Position numbers and translations under genes: made by a program. Positions 18,501 through 27,600 of a DNA stretch of 43,790 nucleotides are shown in pieces. The notes under the pieces are model-generated. The model was not told the DNA's origin. It searched no databases and saw only the letters and a list, made by a program, of their open reading frames with translations. The stretch's first letter is position 1. The number at the start of each line of letters is the position of its first letter. The stretch spans positions 1 through 43,790 of the forward strand of contig CAYMLL010000022.1 in assembly GCA_964390645.1 (NCBI GenBank), read 5' to 3'. The stretch comes from CAYMLL01 sp964390645. Its GTDB lineage: Bacteria; Planctomycetota; UBA8108.

Positions 18501-18844
18501 AGTACGAGAGGAGCGGCACGACCAGCGCCGGCGACCTCGTTGCCCTGCAAGCTCGACTCGCGAGCACGAGCCGCAAGAGCGAAGACCCCTCGAGCCGGCT
18601 CCGACCGCTGGTCATCGCCCTGGAAGCGCGAGAAGACGGCAGCGGCACCAGTCGCGACTGGGGCGCCAACGACGAGCCCCCGAAAGGGACACACGGTGGC
18701 CCGCTGCCGCCACGCGTCGTCGTCTCCGTGGATCCGAGACAGGACACCGCCGACCGCGAGCCATCCACCGTCACGGTCGTCAGCAAGCCGATCACCCTGC
18801 GAGTACAGAGGTCCCGGGCCGGAGCCCGGCCGAGAGCGCAGTGA
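15569..18844 (+). CDS. Exported multidomain PPC / CBM6-like protein without a visible catalytic domain
   Basis: A 1091-residue protein with a signal peptide (about 1-29). Two PPC (pre-peptidase C-terminal) domains lie at about 137-242 and 265-375; each has the DRYRFTVRKGQ or DRDVWSFDVSKGE type of start. Several Ig/NEW3-like beta domains follow to about residue 715. At about 723-846 a CBM6/CBM35-like module begins RVIEAEKFQRG and ends DKLLIG, with the typical YEVELRYA-like strand (YQVELRYAART). The C-terminal 240 residues resemble DNRLRE-type beta structure. No protease or glycosidase motif is seen, so a binding or scaffolding role is most likely. The gene starts four bases after the DUF1501 stop, and its own stop overlaps the PSD1 start (GTGA). 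Confidence 0.8.
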   Translation: MTRPASLHRFPYARLLAVLSCSATSLLAVGIERSSPLAVRPGKTVDVTFFGDELDGSPTLWTSFPCEATLAPDVDRNGSDPSRVTFRITVPVNVPRQCGGVRVVTRAGVSNLRLLLVDDLPTSSESPDASSSSTAQTVVFGRAIEGAADARRSDRYRFTVRKGQRVAVEAVAGRIGSSLDAVLRVLDESGREVAWNDDTPPLDGDACAEHTFDADGTCLVEIRDAQFRGGGDFFYRLRIGDFALAEVPSALGPRSERETPETEPNDTPESALHVELPRALHGRFDAPGDRDVWSFDVSKGERWRFRGRTWSLGAPSTLFLRLLDAKGARLAEAPQSGSDERIVDHTFDANGRFLLVVDELHRRGGPRYAYRIDASRDPAPFSLTLAAESFDAPENGVLVIKVACERRGYSGPIQLSIDDAGEGFSLRGEVIPKDAKDTALHVRLPGRLVSGSVSTLRIRGTARVEDTTLSTRASALAAVRDSVGKVRHPPLHLTQSVVVGVGPAFPEFFRVVADPPLARVVKGSDEATLRVDVERRSGFAGAVEIELGDLPEGVVADAANILSGLSSTDVTLRGTQALGVGAHHLRVRGSATFKNQPQTSIVEDVVLRVGPALELTITPPAAVLPGKRAKLDVDVIRFTGSDEPVSFQWRGLPDGVRAVGNGKLAKNERSASLFLDIDPTVDVEEISGVTLTATTSLPRPRPRGASGSSSLTELYPETELRKVARVIEAEKFQRGNVTVDVDSYGKGIGIISDPGAQLNYAEYDIEISRAGPYQVELRYAARTRRPGKLILNGSTVKDGAIGETTGSWMPDTQRWHVEGVFPFERGVNVLRIQSQPMMSHIDKLLIGTPARRLTLEATFDSWVDEGSGATAESIDGNLISVFASDGLTGKRRVGLVTFEASALAGTALLSAHLELGVDARGSRLATGPARSFARLLPPGTDAGALTHATYSTLLARSITFASFASFDIAEGKSRAAGQYERSGTTSAGDLVALQARLASTSRKSEDPSSRLRPLVIALEAREDGSGTSRDWGANDEPPKGTHGGPLPPRVVVSVDPRQDTADREPSTVTVVSKPITLRVQRSRAGARPRAQ

Positions 18845-21306
18845 ACAACACCGTCGAGAGGATCTTCGAGAGCGTCGCCGGAAGCCTCCACACTCCGGTC
18901 GTGCGCGTGACCTGCGTGCTTCTCGTCGGCGGCGGATCGGCATTCGCCGACGAGCGCGCCTCGATCGCAGTGCATCCGCCAACGATCCGGCTCGGCACGA
19001 GCGCACGGCAGACTCGCGTCGTCGCGACGTTGACAGACCGCTCCGGGCGAGAGCGCGACACCACGGGTTCCGTCGAGCTCTCGATCGACGACGAGAGCGT
19101 TGCGCAGATCTCCGAGGGCCGCGTCGTCGCCGTCGCCAACGGCGAGACCACCTTGCGGGCACGCGTCGAGGAGCTAACGACCTCGGCGCAGGTGCGCGTC
19201 GGCAATCTCGAGAAGCGGCCGCGAGCCTCGTTTCGCCATGGCGCTCTGGTCGCGCTCACGAAGCAAGGGTGTAACTCCGGCGGCTGTCACGGCGCGCCGA
19301 GCGGCAAGGGTGGCTTTCGCCTGTCGCTCTTCGCGTACGACGAGCAGCTCGATGCCGAGACGCTGACCCGAGAGTACGGACAGCGGCGCGTCGATGTCTT
19401 CAATCCCGATCGCAGCCTCGTGCTACGCAAGCCACTCGGCCGCATTCCCCACGGAGGTGGGGTGCGCCTGCGCAGCTCTGATCCGGCGCACGGGCTCCTT
19501 CGTCACTGGATCGCCGACGGCTGCCGGATCGACGCTCCCGAAGCTGCGGATTGCGAGCGTATCGAGGTCTTTCCGCAGCAACGCACGCTCGAGACACCAC
19601 ACGTCGAGCAACAGCTCCTCGTCCTGGCGCACTTCTCGGACGGCGGCGTACGCGATGTCACCGACGTCGCCACCTACCTGAGCTCCGACGAGACCCGCGC
19701 TTCGATCAGCGCGACAGGACTCGTCAGGGCCAGCGCCAGCGGTGAGATCGGGGTGCTCGTCCAGTACCTCGAGCTCGCCGAGACCTCGCGGCTTACCTTC
19801 ATCCCCGAGGTGGCGGGATTCACGTGGAAGGAGCAGCCCGAGAACAACTACGTCGACCGGCTCGTCTTCGCGAAGCTGCGGCAGATGCGCATATCGCCAT
19901 CCCGCGAGTGTGGTGACGAGGAGTTCGTGCGACGCGTGTATATCGATCTCCTCGGACGGCTGCCCCGATTCGACGAGACGCTGGCCTTCCTCGACCGGAA
20001 CGACGCAAACAAGCGCGCGAAGCTGATCGATCGCCTGCTCGAAGACCCCGGCTTCGCGACCTTCCAGGCGACTCGCTGGGGCGACCTCCTGCGTGTCAGC
20101 AAGAAGCGGCTCACCAGCGCCGGCGTCCACAAGCTCCACGGGTGGATCGTGCGCGCCATGAGCTCGAACATGCCCTACGATGACTTCGTGCGCGAGATAC
20201 TCACCGCACAGGGAAGCACGTCGGAAAACCCGCCCGCCAACTACTACCGCACCGCCGCGACCACCGACGACTGCACCGAGACGACCGCTCAGGTCTTTCT
20301 CGGTGTGCGCATCCAGTGTGCCAAGTGCCACAACCATCCATACGAGCGGTGGACGCAAGACAACTACTACGGACTCGGCGCGTTCTTCAACCGCGTACAG
20401 CGCACGAAGCTGCCCGATGACGAGACCCTCGTCTGGGTTGCTCGCGAGGGCGAGGTCGAACAGCCGCGCACCAGGCGGACCATGAAGCCGTGGCTTCCGG
20501 ACGCCGGCGAGCTGGACCTGCCACCGGACGCGGACCGGCGCAACGTGCTCGTCGACTGGCTCGGCGCACCGGACAACAGGTACCTCTCCCGAGTCGAGGT
20601 CAACCGCATCTGGAGCCACCTCATGGGACGCGGCATCGTCGAGCCGATCGACGACTTCCGGGCCTCGAACCCGCCCAGCAATCCGGCTCTTCTCGACGCC
20701 CTGGCGAGCGACTTCGTCGAGAGCGGCTACAATCGTCGAGAGCTGATTCGTACGGTCGTCCTCAGCCGCTCGTACCAGCTCGAGTCGCGTACGAACCGAT
20801 TCAACGAGCGCGACACGGTGTACTTCTCACACGCACGCTCGCGCCTCCTGGCTGCCGAGCAGATTCTCAACGCCATCTCGCAGGTCACCGGGGTCGCGGA
20901 GAGCTTCGAGGGTCTTCCTGGCGGCACGCTGGCGACCGAGCTGCCGAGCCCCGAGTTCGGCAAGGACTTCCTGCGCGTCTTCGGCAAGCCTCCACGCGAG
21001 ACGGTGTGCGAGTGTGAGCGCTCGCAGTCCTCCGACCTCGCGCGCGTGCTCGAGCTCATCAACGGCGACCTCGTGGCGGAGAAGATCGGCGACGAGAGCA
21101 ACCGCATTCACCGTCTCGTGGCGGCCGGGAAGAGCGACACCGAGATCGTCACCGAGCTCTACCTCGCGGCCTATTCCCGGCGACCGACCGCCAAGGAGCT
21201 CGCCGCCGCAAGCGGCTACGTCGCCGGCGCGACGGTGCGAATGGAGGGGCTGGAGGATCTCCTCTGGACGGTCCTCAACAGCAAGGAGCTCCTCTTTCAG
21301 CACTGA
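18841..21306 (+). CDS. PSD1-type protein (Big2, PSCyt1-like, DUF1549, DUF1553), first copy
   Basis: An 821-residue protein starting at GTG 18841 inside the previous stop (GTGA). It has a signal segment, a Big2-like domain (about 42-122), and then a haem-type motif CNSGGCH at 144-150, which is CX4CH rather than CX2CH. A DUF1549 region follows (FVRRVYIDLLGRLP; NMPYDDFVREIL), including a classic CAKCHNHPYERW (CX2CH at 493-497). The DUF1553 region carries NRIWSHLMGRGIVEP, DDFRASNPPSNP and SRSYQL, and the protein ends LLWTVLNSKELLFQH. These proteins are abundant in planctomycetes and their biochemical role is unknown. Last gene of the operon; it ends nine bases from the convergent TIM-barrel gene. 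Confidence 0.9.
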   Translation: MNNTVERIFESVAGSLHTPVVRVTCVLLVGGGSAFADERASIAVHPPTIRLGTSARQTRVVATLTDRSGRERDTTGSVELSIDDESVAQISEGRVVAVANGETTLRARVEELTTSAQVRVGNLEKRPRASFRHGALVALTKQGCNSGGCHGAPSGKGGFRLSLFAYDEQLDAETLTREYGQRRVDVFNPDRSLVLRKPLGRIPHGGGVRLRSSDPAHGLLRHWIADGCRIDAPEAADCERIEVFPQQRTLETPHVEQQLLVLAHFSDGGVRDVTDVATYLSSDETRASISATGLVRASASGEIGVLVQYLELAETSRLTFIPEVAGFTWKEQPENNYVDRLVFAKLRQMRISPSRECGDEEFVRRVYIDLLGRLPRFDETLAFLDRNDANKRAKLIDRLLEDPGFATFQATRWGDLLRVSKKRLTSAGVHKLHGWIVRAMSSNMPYDDFVREILTAQGSTSENPPANYYRTAATTDDCTETTAQVFLGVRIQCAKCHNHPYERWTQDNYYGLGAFFNRVQRTKLPDDETLVWVAREGEVEQPRTRRTMKPWLPDAGELDLPPDADRRNVLVDWLGAPDNRYLSRVEVNRIWSHLMGRGIVEPIDDFRASNPPSNPALLDALASDFVESGYNRRELIRTVVLSRSYQLESRTNRFNERDTVYFSHARSRLLAAEQILNAISQVTGVAESFEGLPGGTLATELPSPEFGKDFLRVFGKPPRETVCECERSQSSDLARVLELINGDLVAEKIGDESNRIHRLVAAGKSDTEIVTELYLAAYSRRPTAKELAAASGYVAGATVRMEGLEDLLWTVLNSKELLFQH

Positions 21307-21315
21307 AGTCCAGGC

Positions 21316-22236
21316 TCAGAGGAGCTTCTCGAGGTAGCTCCGCGAGCGGTTGATCTCCGCAGTCGCTGCCGATGTCGGCTCCAGAATCGGGATTCCCCGG
21401 GGAACCGGGTGCATGAAGACCTCTGTCCATCCCCGGTAGCCGATCTTCCTCAGCGCGGCGAGCAGGGGCTTGAAGTCCAGCTTGCCGCGACCGGGCATCT
21501 GGAGAAGCTCTTCCTCCTTGGGAAGCTTCTTCGAGCAGCCGTGTCCGTGCTGCCACGCGTAGAAATGGACCAGCCGGGGGCCGAGGTCCTCGATGAGCTT
21601 CGCCATCATCGCCGCATCCTGGGGCAGGTGATACGGCGCCAGCGCGACGCCGATGTGCTTCGACTTCGCGAATTCGACGAACCAGCGCATCGAGTCCGGC
21701 GACCTGATCAGGGATCCGCCGTGATTCTCGATACCGATCGTCAAGCCGTGCCTCCGGGCCTCCGCCACGTGCGGCTTCATGCTCTCGGCGAAGGACTTCA
21801 CCCGATCGCGAAGCGACTTTCCGGAGCCCTTGCCCGAACCACAGATCAGCAAGCTCCCACCGAGCTTCCTGGCGACCTTCATCTCGCCCTGAAGTCGATA
21901 CGGGCCGAGCTTGTACTGTGTGATGATTCCGAGCTTGACCCCGTGCTCGGCGAGCATGCCGGCGAAGCGGTCGACGCCCATCTTGTCGACCTGCTCACGC
22001 TGGTTGCCGTGAACCCGGGGCCAGATGTCGATGTGCTCCGCTCCGATCTTCTTCACTTCAGGGAGAATCTCGGCAAGCTTCGTCGTGCCGTACATGCAAG
22101 ACGCGAGAATGTAGCGCAGCCGGAACTCCGGGGGCTCCTCGCAGAGAACGCTCGCGGACGGTAGCGCTGCCACCGCGAGGGTGCTGCCGATCGTCCCGAG
22201 AGCCTCACGTCGGGAGGGTCTGTGCTCGTTCTTCAT
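21316..22236 (-). CDS. Exported sugar-phosphate isomerase/epimerase-like TIM-barrel protein
   Basis: A 306-residue protein. ATG 22236 is chosen over the upstream ATG 22401 because AGGAAGAG lies just upstream of it and because the protein then begins MKNEHRPSRREALG, a twin-arginine-like leader ending near ASVLC. The body is a xylose-isomerase-like TIM barrel (AP endonuclease 2 family). Segments likely to carry metal ligands are GIENHGG, APYHLPQD, FYAWQHGHG and RGWTEVFMHP. Such exported members are common in planctomycetes and are presumed to act on sugars or inositols, but no substrate can be assigned. The peroxiredoxin gene lies 207 bp upstream on the same strand. Confidence 0.83.
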   Translation of the reverse strand: MKNEHRPSRREALGTIGSTLAVAALPSASVLCEEPPEFRLRYILASCMYGTTKLAEILPEVKKIGAEHIDIWPRVHGNQREQVDKMGVDRFAGMLAEHGVKLGIITQYKLGPYRLQGEMKVARKLGGSLLICGSGKGSGKSLRDRVKSFAESMKPHVAEARRHGLTIGIENHGGSLIRSPDSMRWFVEFAKSKHIGVALAPYHLPQDAAMMAKLIEDLGPRLVHFYAWQHGHGCSKKLPKEEELLQMPGRGKLDFKPLLAALRKIGYRGWTEVFMHPVPRGIPILEPTSAATAEINRSRSYLEKLL

Positions 22237-22443
22237 GTGTCTCTTCCTGCCGATAGCTCGTCTCGCGAACAGCTGGTTCATGGAAACCGACGGACACCGC
22301 CCACTGACGTCAACATCGTGATCTCCTCCTCGTCGACGAAGCCCTCCGTGCTCGAAAGCCCCTACGGGCAGATCCGCCGCCTCGGTGCGCCCCCATCTCA
22401 CGCGGGCCGGCGCACCAGGACGGTGACGGGCCGCAGCGTGGGC

Positions 22444-23079
22444 TCACCTGTTCGGCTGTGGAGTGGTCCGCAGGTAGGGCTTGACGACAGTGTGGCCCTT
22501 CGGGAACTTGGCGGGAATCTCCTCGTCCGTCACGGCAGGGACGATGATACAGTCGTCGCCGTTGTTCCAGTTCGCGGGGGTCGCGACCTGGTGCTTCGCT
22601 GTCAGCTGTAGCGAGTCGACCACGCGCAGCAGCTCGTCGAAGTTGCGCCCGGTGGCAGCCGGGTAGGTGAGCGTCAGCTTGACCTTCCTGTCCGGACCGA
22701 TCACGAAGACCGAGCGCACCGTCATGTTGTCGAGCGCGTTCGGGTGGATCATGTCGTAGAGCGTCGCGACAGTGCGATCCGGATCGGCGATGAGCGGAAA
22801 GTTGACCGTCGTGTTCTGCGTCTCGTTGATGTCCCGGATCCAGCCGTGGTGATCGTCGAGTGGGTCGACGCTCAAGGCGATCACCTTGCAGCCGCGCTTC
22901 TCGAACTCGGGCTTGATCTTCGCGACGGTGCCGAGCTCGGTCGTACAGACCGGGGTGAAGTCCTTGGGGTGCGAGAACAGAACGCACCAGCCGTCACCGA
23001 TCCACTCGTGGAACGAGATTGTTCCCTCGGTGGTATCGGCAGTGAAATCGGGAGCTTCGTCTCCTAGTCGAACGGCCAT
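22444..23079 (-). CDS. 1-Cys peroxiredoxin (Prx6 type)
   Basis: A 211-residue protein. ATG 23079 is chosen, not the upstream in-frame ATG 23229, because AGGAGG precedes it by five bases and the protein then begins MAVRLGDEAPDF, as expected for the family. The peroxidatic motif DFTPVCTTELG is present, with Cys in PVCTTE, and the C-terminal extension typical of Prx6 is there (ATPANWNNGDDCIIVP). It reduces hydrogen peroxide and organic peroxides in the cytoplasm with an external thiol donor. Regulation may involve the paired CCCGCGAAA repeats about 90-110 bp upstream of the start. Confidence 0.93.
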   Translation of the reverse strand: MAVRLGDEAPDFTADTTEGTISFHEWIGDGWCVLFSHPKDFTPVCTTELGTVAKIKPEFEKRGCKVIALSVDPLDDHHGWIRDINETQNTTVNFPLIADPDRTVATLYDMIHPNALDNMTVRSVFVIGPDRKVKLTLTYPAATGRNFDELLRVVDSLQLTAKHQVATPANWNNGDDCIIVPAVTDEEIPAKFPKGHTVVKPYLRTTPQPNR

Positions 23080-23562
23080 GGCTGCCTCCTGCAGTGATGC
23101 TCGCTGTCTGTCTCGTTCCTCGGCGTCTTCCCAACGGACTTCTCTCATACCTTGTTTCAACCACGGTTTCCCGCGAAAAACCCGCGAAAGAGACCTTGCC
23201 GTGGCCGCTCGGATCAAGCCGCGCTTCACGCATGAAGTGAACGTAACGCTCCGCGTCCCACTCGAATGGGCCGCTTGATCAACTCGAGCCTTGCGATCAC
23301 CCGCCGGCCTGCTCCGCCTCGATCGACCCGCCGGCGAGTGCTCACGAGTTTCTGCACGCCTGCCTGCCTCGAGAAGGTATCGATCGACTCCCGGCAGACC
23401 CGTCGGGGAGCGGCTCGGTGGCGATACTCGAGATCAAGGGGCGCGGCCGTCGCCGTGGTGACGAACCGGCCACCGACCGCGAGACCTGGACCCGTGGGTG
23501 CCGGGCCGACGCGGCTACCCTCCTTCGAACCAGGATATCCTTCTTCGGACCCGAGCTACCCG
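23080..23562. other. Gene-free stretch upstream of the peroxiredoxin and downstream of the SASA gene
   Basis: 483 bp with no frame of convincing composition. It holds the Shine-Dalgarno and presumably the promoter of the peroxiredoxin gene, and two 9-bp direct repeats CCCGCGAAA at 23170-23178 and 23181-23189. I see no RNA gene, terminator with a T-tract, or insertion remnant. Confidence 0.5.
23170..23189. promoter_or_regulatory. Paired direct repeats, possible operator
   Basis: CCCGCGAAA occurs twice, 11 bp start to start (one helical turn), 91-110 bp upstream of the peroxiredoxin start codon. The first copy is also framed by GGTTT and AAACC. The spacing fits binding of a dimeric regulator on one face of the DNA; no regulator is identified. 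Confidence 0.3.
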
Positions 23563-24672
23563 TCAGCGCTTCGTGTGCAGGCCGACCATCGCCCCACCGA
23601 AGGCGCGACCGGTGGCCGTGAAGAAGTACGGGCTCCCGAGGTAGTGGAACGGAAAGTGGGCGCCGATCTTCCTCCACTCCTCGAGATGCTCCCGCCAGCC
23701 CTTGTCGTAGACCGCCTGGGCCTTCCAGTCCCAGAAGACGTCGGTCTCCACGACCGCGGCGGTGCCCCGGAACTCGTCGATGGAGCAGACGTCCGCCTGC
23801 GCCTGCTTGATCGCCTGCGTGATATCACCGATCGGCTTCAGCCCGCGCTTGGCTCGGTCCTTGTTCGTGCCGCCGTGCCCCATCTGTCCGACCACGACCG
23901 GCAGACGCGGCTTGCCGAACTCCTTGCGGACGTCGCGGATGAGACTTTCGAGGTGCGTCGCGTACTCTTTCTGAGCGTCTGCATACTGGTCGTTCCAGCC
24001 CTGGAACCAGACGAAACCCGCGATCTCGTAGCCCTCGCCGGCGTAGGAAGGAATGATCGATTTGATGTCAGCCAGCGCCGCGCGCACGACCTTGATCATC
24101 TTCGCATAGTTCTCACCGTACTGACTCTCCACGTCGGCGATCTCCGGCTTCCTCGGCTTGTTCTTCGTGTCCTTCTGCTTCTCGAGCTCCTTCTCGTACC
24201 TGGCGAGGTTTCTCGCGTGCTCCTCCTCGATCAGCTTCGTCGGTTTGCCTGAGCTGGGTGGGCGGAACTTGCGACGGATGCTCGCGCCACCCCAGGAGGT
24301 CTTGATGAGGAGGACCTTGGCGTCCTGATGATCCCCGACGACGTTGCCGAAGTTCCACTCGACGCCCATCATGTTCTTGTGGACACCGAAGCCCGCGGTG
24401 AGGGGCCCCTTGCGATCCTGAAACGTGATCCAGACGTCGTCACGGACCACGAACTCGCCCTTCTCGAACAGGTGGGCGAAGAACTCCTGACGATCCTCGT
24501 CACCGTGCCTCGCCTGATACTCGAGGGCCTCGAGGCCACCGTAACCGTCCATGTTGGACTGTCCGGCGAGAATATAGACCTTCACCGGCTCGCCCTCAGC
24601 GCCGAGTACACCCGTGGGAGAGATGTCAGCGAGACAGATCAGACAGACCGATAGACAAACCGGAATGCGCAT
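23563..24672 (-). CDS. Exported sialate-O-acetylesterase-like (SASA/DUF303, SGNH fold) protein
   Basis: A 369-residue protein with a signal peptide (about 1-24) and a GAGGGGA Shine-Dalgarno before ATG 24672. SGNH blocks are visible: AGQSNMDG with Ser39; GVEWNFGN; KTSWGGASI; GFVWFQGWND, which supplies the Asn-containing block; and FHYLGSP with candidate catalytic His343. The family removes acetyl groups from sialic acids or from plant and algal polysaccharides (CE6-like). A long charged, probably coiled-coil insertion (about 150-190, rich in Glu and Lys) separates the GG block from the WFQGWND block. It follows the PSD1 gene by 27 bp and is the last gene of the second DUF1501/PSD1 operon, which suggests that a carbohydrate ester is one substrate of that system. 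Confidence 0.87.
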   Translation of the reverse strand: MRIPVCLSVCLICLADISPTGVLGAEGEPVKVYILAGQSNMDGYGGLEALEYQARHGDEDRQEFFAHLFEKGEFVVRDDVWITFQDRKGPLTAGFGVHKNMMGVEWNFGNVVGDHQDAKVLLIKTSWGGASIRRKFRPPSSGKPTKLIEEEHARNLARYEKELEKQKDTKNKPRKPEIADVESQYGENYAKMIKVVRAALADIKSIIPSYAGEGYEIAGFVWFQGWNDQYADAQKEYATHLESLIRDVRKEFGKPRLPVVVGQMGHGGTNKDRAKRGLKPIGDITQAIKQAQADVCSIDEFRGTAAVVETDVFWDWKAQAVYDKGWREHLEEWRKIGAHFPFHYLGSPYFFTATGRAFGGAMVGLHTKR

Positions 24673-24699
24673 GTGATTCCCCTCGGTCGTGGTCGTGAA

Positions 24700-27600
24700 T
24701 CAGCGGTTGAAGAGGAAGGCCGGACTGTTCGCCAGCGCCCAGGCGATATCCTGCGCCGCGCCCAGTCGGATACGTTTGCCGACGTCCTTGTCCGTGCCCA
24801 GGTAGTGCCCGAGGATCGCCGAAAGCTGCTCGGGAGTGCGCTTGTCCTTCGGCGTCAGGACGATCTGCGCGATGTTCTCGGGAAGGGGGAGCGTGCGCAC
24901 CGGACGCTGCGAGCTCGTCACCTCGATCTTGAATCGACCGAGCGTGTGCTTGCTGCCGTAGTGCTGGTCAACCGTGAAAACGAGCAGCGTGCCACCGGGA
25001 CCACCGACATCCTCCTTGGTCTCGAAGACAGCACGCTGGCGCCGTCCGGTGCGGTCGGCGATGGCCCAGCCCTTCTTGTCGTCGGTCTTGTCGTTGATCG
25101 AGCCGTTCGCGGCCAGATCCTTCTGCGCGAAGGTCTGGGTCGCGTTCTGGAGCTTCACCGGCTTCGCCATCGCGGGTTTGCCCGCCGGTATCGCGGTGAC
25201 GCTGAGCTCCGACAGCACGAAGTTGCCGTTGTCGGAGCGACCCGGCCCCTTCGCCTTGCCGAGACTGTCATGGGGCAGCACCTCGACGCGCACACCGGTG
25301 ATCTTCTCCACGTCGGTCCACGCGATCACGACGTAGGTGTCGGTGTCCGGCGCCGCGCCACTCGCGAGGATCGACCCGTCCTCCTGTCCGGCGAGCACGG
25401 CGCCACCTGCTGAACGCGCGATGGTCGGCTTCAGCGTCGTCCATCTCGCGATGTGCTGTCCCTTCTCCCAGCCCTCGAAGCGCTGCTGGAAGTCCTTGCG
25501 TTCCGTCGACGTGAGCCCCGCAATGTTCGCTGCGTCACGGGTGTCGAACATCTTCGCGAGCCCGGCGCGCTCCTGCGACGTGGGCAGACGGCAAAGGAAC
25601 GACAGGAAGAGCTCATCAACGATTTTCCCGGCTTCCTGCTCGAGCGCGAGAAGGCTGACGATGCCGTTCTGCGGGTCGTTGATCGCGTTCGCGAAGGTCG
25701 GTCCGTTGACGAGGTTCAGCGCCTGGCCGAGTGACATGCCGCTCGTGCGCTCACACTCGCAAGCGCTCTCTCGCGGCGGACGACCGAAGAGATCGAGGAA
25801 GCCATCGGGGAGCTTGACTTCGGGACCGGGGATCGACACGGCGCGAGTACCGGGGCGCTGTCCCGGGAGCTTCGTCACCGAGCCGCTCGCCCGATGGATG
25901 GCGTCAAAGAGCGTCTCGGCAGAAAGCCGTCGCGTGAGACCATGCGAGAAGTTGATGTCATCGTCCTCGTTCCACTTGTTGGTCTCGATCGAATGCTGGT
26001 AGACGCGGGACTTGCAAACCAGCCGCATGAGGCCGCGTACGTTGAACCCGCTCTCGATGAAATCCGCGGTCAAACGCTCCAGCAGAGCAGGGTTCGTCGG
26101 CGGGTTGCCCGCACGGATATCGTCAACCGGCTCGATGAACCCGACGCCGAGAAAGTAGCTCCACAGGCGATTGACGAAGCTACGCGCGAAGTACGGATTC
26201 TCCGGCGCGGTCAGCCAGCTCGCCATCGCGGAGCGACGGGTCTTGTCGGACGCCACCTTGTCGTCGTGCAGGTAGGGGAACGCCGGGCTCGCGACGAGCC
26301 CGTTCGGAAACTTCACATCTCCGGCCTTCTTGTCCGAGATCAGCTCCTCGTTCGCTCCGGTGTTCGCGAAGCCCGCATTCGGCAGCTTCTTGGAGCCAGG
26401 CGCGTTCTTGCGCTCGACCTGGGCGAAGTACGCCGCAAGCTCCCAGTAGTCGCTCTGCGTCCAGCGCTCGAAGGGATGGTCGTGACACTTGTTACAGCTG
26501 AATCGCACTCCCAGGAAGAGCTGCGTCGTGTTCTCCATCACCGCTTCCGGGCTGCGGAGAACCTTGTAGTAGCTCGTCGGCGGGTTCTTCAGCGTCGAGC
26601 CGCTCGAGTCGATCACCGCGTGGACGAACTCGTTGTAGGGCATGTTGCTGGCGATCGCCACGCGCACCCAATCGCGCAGAGCCGACGCGCCCTGACTGCC
26701 CAGCCACTTCTTGTTGACCTGGAGGAGGTCCGACCACTTGTTCGTCCAGAAGTCGACGAACTCGGCGCTGCCGACGAGCCGATCGACCAGCTCGTTCCTC
26801 TTGGCGCTCCCCTCGCGACGGTCCATGAGGAAGGTGCGAGTCTCGTGCGAGGTCGGCGGGATGCCGACGAGATCGAGGTAGACCCGGCGGATGAACTCCT
26901 CGTCCGTGCAGAGCTCGCTGGGAAGGCTCTTCACCTTCGCGAGCTTCTTGTAGACCAGCGTGTCGATGTAGTTGAACTCGGGTGGTGCCGTCCACTTCCA
27001 GCCGGAGCGATCGCCCATGACGAAGATCTGCGTCGCCGCGTAGCGCCCCTCGTAGCGCGCCAGGATCGCGGCCTCCCCGCGGCGCAGCGTCGTGACAATG
27101 CTGCCGTCGACGCCGATCACGTCCGTGTTGCTCGTCTCGATGAAGGCCTCGCTGGTGACATCGCGCCGCTTGCCGTCGGAGAAGGTGGCGAGTACCGACA
27201 TCTGCTGCCGCATGCCCGGAAGCGGCAGGACCCGGTCGTTCGGATAGATCTCGATCTTCTCGACCCGGGGACTGTCGAGGTCGAGCTTCGCGCCCTGGCT
27301 GACCCAGGCGCGGAACATCTCGTAGTACGGCTCGCCCGGTCGCGTGTGCACGCCGCCAACGTGCGGGACGGCGCCGCTGATCTTCATCAGGAAGAGGCTT
27401 CGGTCCGGCGCGGCGCGGTTAAATCGCCGGCCCTCGTGGTCATCGATCAGCGCGCGGTGGTCGAAGAGAGGGTCGAAGCCGCGAAGCGACATCCTGAAGC
27501 CGTTCTTCCCCTTCTGCGATCCGTGACAGGTTCCCCCGTTGCAGCCGATGCGCGCCATCAGGGGCATGATGTCCTGGACGAAGCTCGGCCTCACCTCCCT

